Positions 1-10,524 of a stretch of 42,500 nt of DNA are shown here, piece by piece (position 1 is the stretch's first letter; the number at the start of each line of letters is the position of its first letter). The stretch comes from Stramonita haemastoma (Eukaryota; Mollusca; Gastropoda; Neogastropoda; Muricidae), in the NCBI GenBank assembly GCA_030674155.1, contig CM060322.1:58782132-58824631 (forward strand), read 5' to 3'. Made by a program: the position numbers and the translations under genes. Under the pieces are notes generated by a model that worked only from the letters and a program-made list of their open reading frames with translations, made no database searches and was not told the origin of the DNA.

Positions 1-294
1 TGCCTCTGCTTTCACTTTTTGCACTGGAAATAAAGTTTATCTATGTTTATAAATATACTTTTTTTGTTTTGTTTTTTTTATTATTCATTTCTATGTCTTG
101 GTTTCTCACTTTTATTTTATATTAGTAAAATGCTGCATTGTTTTGTTTGTTTATAAATTTTGTCATTTACTTCAAACAAAACCCCATCTATTTTTCATTC
201 AATAGCTATAAAAACTGGCTGATTAGTAAGTTTTTTTACTTGACGTGAACTTTGAAACCCATCTATTCCAGAAGTTGAGAGGTGAGCACTTGTT
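1..294. other. AT-rich intron or flank, no gene seen
   Basis: AT-rich sequence with T runs and no splice-supported coding frame. It lies 3' of exon W9 on the minus strand, so it is most simply intron sequence of the helicase gene. The stretch 448-711 has the same character. Confidence 0.5.
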
Positions 295-447
295 TTCTCC
301 GCATGCCTCAGCTTGCATGCACATCTCTCCGCATGCCTCAGTTTGCATGTACATCTCTCCGCATGCCTCAGTTTGCATGCACATCTCTCCGCATGCTTCA
401 GCTTGCATGTACATCTCTCCGCATGCCTCAGTTTGCATGCACATCTA
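295..447. repeat. 30-bp minisatellite, about 5 copies
   Basis: A 30-bp unit built on ctctccgcatgcctcag followed by cttgcatgcacat recurs about five times with few substitutions (gcctcagc/gcctcagt/gcttcagc). Each unit carries two gcatgc palindromes. Because 30 is a multiple of 3 and no frame has a stop, several short open frames overlap here; they are not genes. Confidence 0.9.
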
Positions 448-711
448 GCTGCACAGCTGGGCAGGGGGAGAAAACTCTGGCTGCAGTTATTGGGTAGACA
501 GAGTTAAGGAGCTTGCGTGCTGCGCATGCATGCATGTGTAAGCATGTGCATGTACCTGTGCACATTGGTGTATGTAGTGAATTGTATTCATAAATTCATT
601 TATGCCTTTATGTTTACAGTTGTAAGTCCAACTTTGAGTACTGTGAAGTGCTTACAGCTTGAGTACACCTTATCTTCTTCAGGTTTTCATTCTCATATGT
701 GCACATATATG

Positions 712-808
712 ATTTTTGTTTTTAGATGGATGGCTTGATGAAAAAAAGCAATTGCACTGCTTATTCGATGTACCATCTGAAAATAGAAGTTTGACTTTGA
801 CTTTGAGA
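712..808 (+). mobile_element. 5'-truncated LINE 3' tail (copy 1)
   Basis: The segment contains atggcttgatgaaaaaaagc, then gatgtaccatctgaaaatag, and ends in short TTTGAC repeats. The same order of motifs ends the full-length LINE at 22747-22830 and recurs at 41431-41494, with (GATT)n tails there. This is therefore a short, diverged, 5'-truncated insertion of the same or a sister family. Its reverse strand extends the open frame of exon W9, but the W9 donor lies before it. Confidence 0.75.
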
Positions 809-876
809 AAGATTCAGTGATAATGAGTATTTGTTATGACTGTAATTATCATCAGGATTATCCTCCTCACACTCAC

Positions 877-1347
877 CAAACACTGACGCCACAGAGGAAA
901 AGGACGGAGTGACCATGCTGTCCCTTTCTGACGACAGCGCCCCCTGTGCTGTTTTGCGTTTTTTCCTGCCAGACAAAGCCTGATCACTCTCCACACCTGC
1001 CCCTTGTCTTCTCCTGGGTGCTTTCCCTTTCTCTTCAGCTCTGTCAACGCCTTCTTCTAAAAAACTCAGCACTTCTGTGGCTCTCGTCTCACCCAACAAG
1101 CTGCCACTGCTGCCACTGCTGGCTTTCGTCTTCAGACTTTTGCGTTGCCGTGTGGTGGGTTTGGAGAATGGCAGGCAGCGATCAGGTTCAGAATCAGAGT
1201 CACTGGGCACCAGCTTGGTGCTTTGTGCTGCTGGGAGAGTTCTCCTGGGGATGTGAAGTCCTGAGGTGGAGGGCTTGGGGTCTGTGCTAGTTTTTGTGGG
1301 AGTTTTTCTTGCTGCCGAAAGCACCTCTTTTTCCTCTTCATCAGACT
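877..1347 (-). CDS. ERCC6L2: ERCC6L2-like helicase, window exon W9 (acidic/basic tail)
   Basis: The exon starts after a tttttacag acceptor (AG at 1349-1348) and runs 471 bp to a strong donor, gtgagt at 876-871. The incoming G from W8 plus AG makes a Glu codon, and the exon leaves in phase 1. The product begins ESDEEEKEVL and continues with a Ser/Thr/Pro-rich, presumably disordered stretch. A basic cluster, GRKKRKTA, is a likely nuclear localisation signal. Long low-complexity C-terminal regions are normal for ERCC6L2 after the helicase core. The frame stays open to a stop at 761-763, so a read-through end is possible, but that extension runs into a LINE tail and the donor is better supported. 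There is little sequence conservation; the assignment rests on position, phase and composition. Confidence 0.72.
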
Positions 1348-1695
1348 CTGTAAAAATCATCCAGAAAAACAAAAACAGATACTGGCTGTGAAAAAATTCA
1401 TCTTCAAATCTTACAACATTTGTTGACCATCTTCCATTTAATCAAATTGTATCTTTTAACACTACTAAAAAAACCATTTCTTCATCATTTGAACATTCTG
1501 AGCAAACTAAGAAGGCTCAGAACAGTGCCTGGGCACTGCAGACACCAATAACAGCAGGATTCAGTAAGAGTAGGATCCCACCAGCAGCCCAAAGATTCCT
1601 GAAGGCTCGTCTCCATCTCCCATATTGAAATTAGCATCAAAACAGATTCCTCCCACACTGTCTGTTCTTTCTCTGCCTCATCTTCTGACCAAAAC
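1348..1695. other. Intron W8-W9, unique stretch
   Basis: No coding frame with splice support. The minus-strand open frame at 1485-1697 has no recognisable domain and no proper acceptor/donor pair in phase with the neighbouring exons. Confidence 0.5.
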
Positions 1696-2600
1696 ACACA
1701 TTACACAGTCAATACCTCCTTAGCAAAAGATAGACACTGATCAGTATTACAATCAGCAGAAACACACATTACACTGGTCAATACCTCCTTAGCAAGAGAT
1801 AGACACTGATCAGTATATAATCACAGAAAAAGATAGCTATAGGGATCAATATTAATCAGCAAAGATATACTACACATGATCAGTATACAATCAGCAAAAA
1901 AAGATATGCAATGGATCAATATTTAATCAGCAAAGATATACTACACACTGATCAGTATATAATCAGCAGAAAAAAGATATGCTATATGGATCAATATTTA
2001 ATCAGCAAAAGAATATACTACACACTGATCAGTATACAATCAGCAGAAAAAAGATATGCTATATGGATCAATATTTAATCAGCAAAAGAATATACTACAC
2101 ACTGATCAGTATATAATCAGCAGAAAAAAGATATGCTATATGGATCAATATTTAATCAGCAAAAGAATATACTACACACTGATCAGTATACAATCAGCAG
2201 AAAAAAGATATGCTATATGGATCAATATTTAATCAGCAAAAGAATATACTACACACTGATCAGTATATAATCAGCAGAAAAAAGATATGCTATATGGATC
2301 AATATTTAATCAGCAAAAGAATATACTACACGCTGATCAGTATATAATCAGCAGAAATAAGATATGCTATATGGATCAATATTTAATCAGCAAAAGAATA
2401 TACTACACACTGATCAGTATATAATCAGCTAAAAAAAGATATGCCATATGGATCAATATTTAATCAGCAAAAGAATATACTACACACTGATCAATATATC
2501 ATCAGCTAAAGAAAATACTACATACTGATCAATTTATCATCAGCAAAAAAAAGATATACTATATGGATAAATATTTAATCAGCAAAAGAATACACTACAT
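1696..2600. repeat. 77-bp minisatellite with half-units
   Basis: The unit combines two related halves, gatcagtatacaatcagcag and atcaatatttaatcagcaaa, each followed by an A-rich segment and a tatactacacact-type end. About ten copies are present, the first few more diverged. The array resumes for one partial unit at about 2843-2872, after an inserted SINE. A stray half-unit (gatcaatatctaatcagc) occurs at 6227-6244. Confidence 0.9.
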
Positions 2601-2842
2601 AAGGTAAAAAATGGTAAAGGTGTCCCATAACCTAGGCTGTCATAGGGGAGCAAGGAGTCAGCGACCTCAGCTTCTCTAGGAGCCAGCATATTTAGGGCGG
2701 CGCCCATCTCATCTCCCTTGTTGCTTTACCTTCCCTGGCCCTAAAGAGGGCAGGTACCCATTTACAGCTGGGTGAACTGGGGGGACTGTACTGAAGCCAA
2801 AGCATGAAACGGTCACCCATCCAACTGGCAACCACGCTCGAT
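2601..2842 (-). mobile_element. 5S-rRNA-derived SINE, minus-strand copy
   Basis: On the minus strand the element reads tcgagcgtggttgccag then tggatgggtgaccg (2823-2810), matching the second half of 5S rRNA around its internal promoter. This is followed by a body containing cccagctgtaaatgggtacc and ending aggttatgggacacctttac. The same body occurs on the plus strand at 11791-12085. It sits inside the 77-bp minisatellite, with array sequence on both sides (tacactacat on the left, tatactacag on the right), which looks like an imperfect target-site duplication. Confidence 0.82.
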
Positions 2843-2876
2843 TATACTACAGACTGATGAAATAATCAGCATATAT

Positions 2877-2879
2877 ATA

Positions 2880-2916
<37 letters not shown>

Positions 2917-2980
2917 CTATATACTATATCTATATATATATATATATAATATAAACACACATACATATATATATTTTTAT

Positions 2981-3040
<60 letters not shown>

Positions 3041-3060
3041 GTAATTATAATAATAATACA
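2877..3060. repeat. (TA)n and (TAA)n microsatellites
   Basis: Dinucleotide TA runs at about 2881-2950 are followed by trinucleotide TAA runs at about 2995-3056. The TAA run abuts the 3' end of the minus-strand LINE remnant and may be its tail. Confidence 0.9.
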
Positions 3061-3156
3061 TGGAAATTATATAGCACTATATCTTGCACACAAAAAATGA
3101 AAGTGCTTGCTTTAGACCTATGCAAGACACAAGAAGTCAATAACATAACACACACA

Positions 3157-3187
<31 letters not shown>

Positions 3188-3205
3188 TCGCATCGCACGC
3201 ACGCA

Positions 3206-3271
<66 letters not shown>

Positions 3272-4055
3272 ACGCACGCCTGCACGCACACACTTATAAA
3301 GGTTATACACTTTAGAAGGGTGAACAGGATTTTACATTATGAAGGCAGGGACAGATAAGAGATGAAAGCAGAAGGCGAAAATCTTAGGTTTGAAATAAAA
3401 GTGTCTTAAGGTTGGATTTGAAAGTGTCATAAGAAAGCTTTTGCCAAAGGGAGAGAGGGAGGTCATTCCAGAATGATGGACAAAAAATGGAGAAAGAGTG
3501 GCGGCCAACGGTAGATAGTTTGAATCTGGGTATTCCTAAGGACAAAGTATCTGCAGCTGAGCGGAGGGAACGAGAAGGTGTGTACAGGTGAAGGCATTCA
3601 CAGAGGTAGGAGGGTGCAGTTTTGTGGAGACATTTGTAACAGAGGGTACTGATCTTGCAGTTTACTCTCTGTGGTACAGGCAGCCAGTGGAGAGATTGCA
3701 AGAGAGGGGGAAAGTGTTCAGATTTTTTCTTTCTAAGGACCAATCGAGCTGCAGAGTTTTGTATACGTTGAAGGGAGTTGATAGAGGATGCTGGCAGACC
3801 AGCCAAAAGAGAATTGCAATAGTCCAGATGTGAGAGAATAAGAGAAGTGACAAGTTTGGATGTTGCATCAGTGGACAGGTACTTTCGAATTGCACTAATA
3901 CGCCGTAGTTGATAGTTAAGTAGCATGACTGACAGGTCTGGGTGATGAATTTTTGCATGGAAAGTGTGTTGTCAATAATGACCCCTAGATACTTCACAGA
4001 AGCGGATAGCGGAACTGACGTAGGGTACACCATGACATATTCAAACACTTTTTAC
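2985..4055 (-). mobile_element. Decayed LINE 3' part (CR1/L2/jockey-like)
   Basis: Minus-strand frames at 4048-3662 and 3926-3384 together give the C-terminal region of a non-LTR reverse transcriptase. VKYLGVIIDNTLS is the conserved post-catalytic motif, then after a frame change come LDYCNSLLAGLP, LHWLPVPQRV and FWNDLPLSL, all hallmarks of CR1/L2-like LINEs. The minus-strand 3' end passes a CA/ACGC microsatellite (3150-3285), then tatagtgctatataatttcc and a TAT-rich tail. It is 5'-truncated, lacks the catalytic FADD region and is frameshifted, so it is inactive. It lies sense to the host gene. Confidence 0.85.
3150..3285. repeat. (CACG)n and (CA)n microsatellite
   Basis: Tetranucleotide acgc repeats pass into a CA run of more than 60 bp, within the 3' UTR of the LINE remnant. 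Confidence 0.95.
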
Positions 4056-5149
4056 AGCGCTCTCCAGTCTAAGGCCTACTCTGGCCAACACACACAGCCA
4101 GACAGCCTACTGTTGAGAGACCCCGATAGATTGACCAATCACTGAGCGTTTTGAGTGTTCCCAGCGGTACAGCCTCATGAATATTCATTAAGAATGACCT
4201 AAACCTATTGTAGGTGTTCTTGTGACAACTTCGAACCCCCTCCAGATAACTTCGTCCCCCCCATGAAAATGAGTGGATTTTATATATTCTAGGTCGTTTT
4301 GGTGGTTTGTTTGTGTTTAATGGCATAAAAGAGGCAAAAGAATGTGATCAAAGAGACGAAAAGGGTGATACAAAATGATAGGAAGTGAGAACAGATAAAA
4401 ATAGAGAGCATGTTGCATAGCTGTATAGCTGTGCATGTATACACCTATGTGATAGTACCTGCCACACTCAAACACACACAAACATTTATTCATAGTGTTA
4501 ATATTGCTTAATTAAGTTAATATTACTTAATCAACACATAAATAAATCAACAGCTTGATTATTTCTGCTTTACAGATGACTAAAAGTGCCTGTCCGAATT
4601 TGCCTGGGTGCATTTTTACGTAACAGGGCAACAGAAACTGGTCAATTTTTTATAAATCTTTTGTCATGAAGCATAAACATAGCAATATTTACACATATCA
4701 ATGATTTTTACAACAGTCTTTTACATAACCAGCTTCTACTCAACAAAAAAGAAGCTTTGATCGAAATTCTAAAGCAGAGGTAGTTTCTGCCGGAAGATTG
4801 TTTTTCAGTTCAAGATGGCCGCCAGCAAGACGCTGTCACAGTGATTGTGATTTCATCACACTTTATGGATGCACATGTATGGGAAATACTCCCAAAGCCA
4901 CATTGTTTTCATTGTTAACAATTCTTCTTTCGATCAAATAGGCTGGTGAATTCCTTTTTTCTTAAGTGAAGGTAGGGTTGAAGTTTTAATGTTGCTAACC
5001 AGCCAGGAGGTCAAAATTGCCTGGGAGACGAAATTGTCACAGTTTACCCTATTACTGATTTCAATTGAAGCTGAAATGGAAAAAAGGTTGTGTACATATG
5101 GAAGAAAGATTGGGGTTTTTAAAATTTTGTACCACTTTATGTCACAGCA
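4056..5149. other. Intron sequence without recognised element
   Basis: No splice-supported exon and no recognisable protein motif. Short open frames on both strands show no domain. The CCCTCCAGATAACTTCG stretch near 4240 might belong to an old interspersed repeat, but I cannot name it. Confidence 0.4.
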
Positions 5150-5362
5150 GATTTCTCTGCGTGAAATTTGGGCTGCCCTCCCCAGGGAGAGCGCATCGCC
5201 ACAAGTGCAGCGCCTACCAATTTTTTTTTTCTTTTTCCTGTATGCAACTGTATTAATTGTTTCCGTATCAGAGTGGCTTTTTTCTACTGAATTTTGCCAG
5301 GGTCAACCCCCTTGTTGCCATGGGTTCTTTTACGTGCGCTAAATATTGATGTGGAACACACG

Positions 5363-5393
<31 letters not shown>

Positions 5394-5545
5394 TAGTGCC
5401 CAGACCACCACTCAGGGTCTAATGGATGGGCAGAAAGTTTTGGGCCTAAACGGGATACGAACCACTGCACACTCCAACTCTGACTTTTTGCTTTCTAGGG
5501 AAGGCGCGTTACCCCCTAGACCGCCAATCCACCAATTGTGTATAT
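5150..5545 (-). mobile_element. tRNA-derived SINE, minus strand
   Basis: On the minus strand, tggcggtctagggggtaacg (about 5526-5507) resembles an A box and ggttcgtatcc (5462-5452) a B box, spaced as in a tRNA. A body follows with acctcggtttatcgtctcat and gggttcttttacgtgcgcta (plus-strand reading), ending near gggctgccctccccagg. I recall this body as frequent in gastropod DNA. No full tRNA cloverleaf is preserved, so it is a SINE and not a tRNA gene. Confidence 0.78.
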
Positions 5546-5740
5546 ATACATATAGACCTGTGCACCCCCTTACTACTGATTTCGATATTTTCATGGTAAT
5601 TTTCAATATTTTTCATCCAGTTTCAGTATTTTTGCCCATTGTTCGTGACACATTTTTCCAACAGGAAAAATAAACGTCTTTTCTTTTCTTTTTTTTCTTC
5701 TTTTTTTTCTTAATTTGATTGCTCATCCCCCCTCCAATTT

Positions 5741-5855
<115 letters not shown>

Positions 5856-6046
5856 GAGAGAGTGTGTTTTTGACTCTGAGTGTGTGCTAGAGAAGAGGGG
5901 AGTGGGGGAAAGGAAGACAAGAGGAGGGAATAGGGTGGGGAAAATGGTTTAGAGGGGAGGGGGGAGAAACATACTTCCGCCTGCCAGAGGAGCTGGAAAG
6001 GACATGCCATTATTTTTCCCAGACACATCTGACAGTGTAAAGCAAA

Positions 6047-6195
6047 CGAGAAGAAGAAGAAGAAGAAGAAGAAGAAGAAGAAGAAGAAGAAGAAGAAGAA
6101 GAGAGAGAAGAAGATGAAGAAGAAGAAGAAGAAGAAGAAGAAGAAGAAGAAGAAGAAGAAGAGAGAAGAAGAAGAAGAAGAAGAAGAAGAAGAAG

Positions 6196-6226
<31 letters not shown>
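6047..6226. repeat. (GAA)n microsatellite, about 180 bp
   Basis: Near-perfect GAA/AAG trinucleotides with a few gag and gat interruptions. The plus strand is all purine over most of its length. It ends against a stray half-unit of the 77-bp minisatellite at 6227-6244. Confidence 0.97.
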
Positions 6227-6249
6227 GATCAATATCTAATCAGCAAAAT

Positions 6250-6314
<65 letters not shown>

Positions 6315-6842
6315 ACACCACACCACACCACACCATACCACACAACACAAACACATAATATATCATATATAGCATAACATATCATATCATATCATATATT
6401 ATATCATATTGAATATTATTATATTATATTATATTATATATTATATTATATTATATTATATTATATTATATTATATTATATTATATTATATTATATATAT
6501 ATTACATTAATTACATTACATTACATTACATTACATTACATTATATTATATTATATCATTTTATATCATATCATTTTATATCATACCATATTATATCATA
6601 TTATTTGTATTGTATTGTATTGTATTGTATTGTATTGTATTGTATTGTATTGTATTGTATTGTATTATATTATATTATATTATATATATTATATTATATT
6701 ATATATCATATTATATTATATTATATCATATTATGTTATATTATATTATACTATATTAAATATTATTATACCGATCAGATCAGATCAGGTCATATCATAT
6801 CATATCATATATCATATCATATTACATTATATTATATATAAT
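6250..6842. repeat. (CA)n followed by changing 5-bp repeats
   Basis: A CA run (6250-6312) passes into CACAC pentamers, then successive 5-bp repeats: ATATC, ATATT, ACATT, TGTAT (about 6606-6665, perfect) and again ATATT/ATATC. The 5-bp period is kept while the motif changes by single substitutions. Open frames here are by-products of stop-free pentamers. Confidence 0.93.
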
Positions 6843-6876
6843 GTATCCTCTACAGCTGACTTGATCCATTTATCAG

Positions 6877-6924
6877 CAGGAAGTGACCTCATCAGGAAGT
6901 GACCTCATCAGGAAGTGACCTCAC
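6877..6924 (-). repeat. 16-bp tandem repeat at the W8 donor
   Basis: Three exact-length 16-bp units (caggaagtgacctcat, the same again, then caggaagtgacctcac) end directly at exon W8. Read on the minus strand, the unit next to the exon begins gtgagg and is the splice donor. The two distal units begin atgagg, so their donor GT is lost by one substitution. Confidence 0.9.
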
Positions 6925-7117
6925 CTGCATCAAAGAGATCCTTGAAGGCCTGCAGCGTTTCCTCGTCACTGGATTCCTCCCCCCTCCCTCCCTCCTCCCA
7001 CTCCTCCTCCTCAGCAGTGGCACAGTTGTCCTCCTCCTGGTTGTGCCGTTCTCGCCAGGACGGAATGTAGTCTGCCACCGCCTGCCCTGCCACTCCTGCC
7101 TCCACTTTGGCATTGCG
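6925..7117 (-). CDS. ERCC6L2: ERCC6L2-like helicase, window exon W8
   Basis: The acceptor ctttcag (AG at 7119-7118) and the donor gtgagg (6924-6919) bound 193 bp, entering in phase 0 and leaving in phase 1. The first residues RNAKVEAG align with the EREGQVEAG stretch I recall after the helicase core of vertebrate ERCC6L2. The rest is rich in Glu and Ser (GGRGEESSDEETLQAFKDLF). It is a linker between the conserved post-helicase segment of W7 and the low-complexity W9 tail. No catalytic motif is expected here. The assignment is supported by exact phase agreement with both neighbours. Confidence 0.85.
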
Positions 7118-7129
7118 CTGAAAGCACAG

Positions 7130-7335
7130 TCATCCCAATGTTATCAGTGAGGAAATGGTTGAGGAAAAATCATCTACATGTTGGTCAGTTTTGGTCACTT
7201 ATTGATACAGCTCACCTACCAATTATCCCAATGCTGTTAGTGGGGAAAGAGTTGAGGAAAAATCACCTACATGTTGGTCAACTAATACAGCTCACCTACC
7301 AATCATCCCAATGTTATTAGTGAGGAAACAGCTGA
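7130..7335. repeat. About 85-bp minisatellite, 2.5 copies
   Basis: Units share catcccaatgttatcagtga, gaggaaaaatcatctacatg and cagctcacctaccaat. They begin 13 bp from the W8 acceptor. The copies differ by small deletions. Confidence 0.8.
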
Positions 7336-7546
7336 GGAAAATATAATGCAATCTTACAATGTTGTGCGTATCTTCTTTTTGTCATTTATTGATATAGCTC
7401 ACCTGACTCTTTCTTGATGAATTTGTACAGCATCAATGCAAACCTGATCAGAGTCACCAAAGAGCTGTACAACAAGGCCACCAGTGCAGTGTACTACAAC
7501 AGACAGTGGTTTTGAACAACAGTTGGAGTAAGGCAGGGCTGTCTAC

Positions 7547-8518
7547 ACTCACAGGGTTCGCGCTAGGATTTTTTAAAACCGGTACTGCGAGTTGCCATTT
7601 CAGAGATATCTTGACCAACTCCCCCAAAATCGGTCCCCAGAAAATAAAATCCGGTACCTACTGTGAACAAAACGAAACTATTCAGTGAGGGGGTGGGGGT
7701 GGGGGGTATTGTTCGGCAGCAAAACTAAATCTAAATTGAACGCGAATCTCTCAGACTTTGACTGCCGTGCTGCTGCCACTGGCTTCTTGGGCATGAAGCC
7801 ACGCAGGACATAGGATTTTTTTTCTAGCGCCTGTGTCACTGTCTGTGTCAGTCTGTTGTTTTGCATGGCATTCATGAGACTTACATTCTTCTTTCTTGTT
7901 TCTATGCTTAGCGCTCGTCTAGATCTTTCGTTCAATTTAGATTTATTTTTCGACTCTTTTCTCAAAGTAACGGGCAAATTCATAGTCAAAGACCCTCCGC
8001 TTTTCGCTTTTCGTAAGAGCAGGCCATCCTGTGCCTGCCTGTGGGAACAGATGACATTTACAAAAATGCATACACATGGGGACTAGAATAAGATGTAAAA
8101 AAAGCACAGGAGTGCTTATTCCGTTATCCTCGATATGAAAGATTAAAAGAATAAAGAATAAATAAATCTAGGCCCCATTTACTCATTGTGAATGGAAGTT
8201 ACTGTCATGCCGAGAAGAGCGGGAAGCTCTATTCTTTCACAGTAAAGCTTGCTGTTCTGCGTGCTAAGGCTAATGAGGCTGGCGCCAAAGATGTTCGTCG
8301 GAAGGGGTGGAGGAAGGGGTAGGTGCGTAAGCACAGTACAGGCGCATGACAGACTGTCAGAAAATGTCACTTCAGACTTTTTTTATGAGACGGTAATCTA
8401 ATCGGTCACAGGCAAACAGAATCGGTACGCGGTACCAGCTGCTTCGAAAATTTTCGGTATTCCCTGTTTACAATCGGTAAAATACCGACAATTACCGGTT
8501 ATCGCGAACCCTGACTCA
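7547..8518. mobile_element. DNA transposon (MITE-like) with 11-bp TIRs and 5-bp target duplication
   Basis: The element proper is 7552-8513 (962 bp). It starts CAGGGTTCGCG and ends CGCGAACCCTG, a perfect 11-bp terminal inverted repeat. It is flanked by the direct repeat actca at 7547-7551 and 8514-8518. Subterminal CCGGTA/CGGTA motifs cluster in both ends (about 7580-7655 and 8400-8500). Removing it joins the two halves of the LINE reading frame, which confirms the boundaries. The CAGGG terminus suggests the hAT superfamily, although 5-bp duplications are less usual than 8 bp there. A minus-strand open frame (7678-7989, 103 codons) shows no transposase motif that I recognise. Confidence 0.85.
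7985..8165 (+). mobile_element. SINE body fragment (family S1) inside the DNA transposon
   Basis: Shares gtgggaacagatgacattta, gcatacacatggggactaga and gagtgcttattccgttatcc with the copies at 9296-9588, 11372-11735 and 13017-13345. The tRNA-like head is missing. It lies wholly within the 7552-8513 element, so it inserted there or was carried by it. Confidence 0.78.
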
Positions 8519-8961
8519 CCCACTCTTTTCAACATCTTCCTTGAGAGAATCATGGCTGATGCACTGGAACACCATAAAGGATCAGTCAGCACTGGTGGCA
8601 GAACAATCACAAACCTCCGCTTCGCAGATGACATTAACAGACTAGCAGGATAAGAACAGGAGCTCGCCAGCTTAACAGAACACCTGAACAAGGCCTCTAA
8701 AACACACGTCATGAAAATCAGTGCAGAGAAGACCAAACTGATGACCAATAACACCAAGGGCATCAGCACTGATATCAGGGTCAATGACCAGAAGCTGGTA
8801 ACAGTTCAAAGCTTCAAGTACTTGGGAGCCATCGTAGCAGACAAGGGGTCCAAGCCAGAGGTAGTATGCAGGATTGACAGACAATAACAGCACCGTCAAA
8901 ACTGAACACCATCTGGAAAGATAAAAATATCTCACTCATGTCCAAGATCAGACTAAAGCGC

Positions 8962-9262
8962 TCCCATGTTATATCCACATTCCTGTATGCCTGTGAATCA
9001 TGGACCCACATTCCTGTATGCCTGTGAAATCGTGGAATCACATTCCTGTATGCCTGTGAATCGTGGACCCACATTCCTGTATGCCTGTGAAATCGTGGAC
9101 ACACATTCCTGTATGCCTGTGAATCGTGGACCCACATTCCTGTATGCCTATGAAATCGTGGACACACATTCCTGTATGCCTGTGAATCATGGACACACAT
9201 TCCTGTATGCCTGTGAAATCGTGGACCCACATTCCTGTATGCCTGTGAATCGTGGACCCTGA
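8962..9262 (+). repeat. Minisatellite made from a reverse-transcriptase coding motif
   Basis: A unit of about 27-28 bp, cacattcctgtatgcctgtg plus aatcgtggac, is repeated about ten times. The first and last copies are in the LINE frame and encode the conserved FLYACESWT motif. Intermediate copies alternate aatcgtgg and aaatcgtgg, which shifts the frame. The array therefore arose by tandem duplication of LINE coding DNA. Confidence 0.9.
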
Positions 9263-9295
9263 CTACAGATTTGGAGAGAACAGTGCTGGCAGTGG

Positions 9296-9588
9296 AGATT
9301 TTTCCCCTGGAGTTAACATCAGTGCTGACTCCATCTCCCCAAAAGTCTTTCCGATGAGACTGTAAACTGAAGCCTGTGTGCGAATGCATGCAGAACATCT
9401 TGCACACATGTTAAATCCTGTTCCGCTTTTTATAAGAGTTGGCTATTATGTGCCGGTGGGAACAGATGACAATATTTACACAACTGCATACACACGGGAA
9501 CTGGATGAAAAAAAGTACATGAGTGCTTATCCCATTATCCTCGATATCAAAGTATAAAAATAATTTTTTTTTTTTTTTTTTTTAAAAC
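9296..9588 (+). mobile_element. SINE (family S1) inserted in the LINE remnant
   Basis: Starts near cccctggagttaacatcagt and runs through gatgagactgtaaactgaag, catcttgcacacatgttaaa and cccattatcctcgatatc to a poly-T stretch at 9568-9583. On the left it interrupts the RT frame after LAVE; on the right the frame resumes with gatgcttccgg. The repeated gagat/aagat bases at the junctions suggest a short target duplication. Confidence 0.85.
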
Positions 9589-9946
9589 AAGATGCTTCCG
9601 GAGACTCCATGGCATCTCCTACAGAGACCACATAAGCAACAAAAAAGTCATAACAAAATCCAGCAAACCATTGGTCCCTATGAAAATCTTCTATCAATTG
9701 TAAATAAGCGTAAACTTAAATGGTACGGGCATGTCACAAGATCAAAAGGACTTGCAAAAATAATACTGCAAGGCACTGTCCAAGGAGGAGGAAAAAAAGG
9801 CAGACCAAGGAAGAGATGGGAGGACATCAGCTAATGGACAGGCCTAGAACTCAACAAAACCCTGAGAAAGGCAGAACAGAGAGAGGGATGGAGGAAACTG
9901 GTTGTCAAGTCTTCAGGGGTGCCCCCAAGGTTGCCAGACTAAGGGA

Positions 9947-10080
<134 letters not shown>

Positions 10081-10202
10081 TAGGGCTGTCAATTATACTG
10101 ACAGACCCCTGTCATGCCCATGGGGACCCTGGCCCTAAGGCCATCATAGGACTGATTGACTCAACAACTGGACCTTCCCAAAACAGCCTGAGGAGCTAGT
10201 GG

Positions 10203-10524
10203 AGCCCTGCTCTGCTCTGCTCTGCTCTGCTCTGCTCTGCCTGCAGTGCTCTGCTCTGCTCTGCTCTGCACTGCTCTGCTCTGCTCTGCTCTGCTCTGCA
10301 CTGCTCTGCTCTGCTCTGCACTGCTCTGCACTGCTCTGCTCTGCACTGCTCTGCTCTGCTCTGCTCTGCTCTGCTCTGCTCTGCACTGCTCTGCACTGCA
10401 CTGCACTGCACTGCTCTGCTCTGCTCTGCTGCTCTGCTCTGCTCTGCTCTGCTCTGCTCTGCTCTGCTCTGCTCTGCTCTGCTCTGCTCTGCTCTGCTCT
10501 GCTCTGCTCTGCATTGCATTGCAT
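10203..10524. repeat. (TGCTC)n pentanucleotide array
   Basis: About 320 bp of ctgctctgctctgc-type pentamers with tgcac variants and two register breaks (about 10240 and 10430). All frames lack stops on both strands, which creates several overlapping open frames of Ala-Leu-Leu-Cys-Ser or Gln-Ser-Arg-Ala-Glu type. None is a credible gene. Confidence 0.97.

Noticed and set aside
761..876. Natural C-terminal end of the helicase at the stop 761-763
   Set aside because: A gtgagt donor ends the exon at 877 in a consistent phase, and the extension is antisense to a LINE tail. It remains a less likely alternative.
5452..5526. tRNA gene on the minus strand
   Set aside because: A and B boxes are present but the arms do not pair as a tRNA and a SINE body follows.
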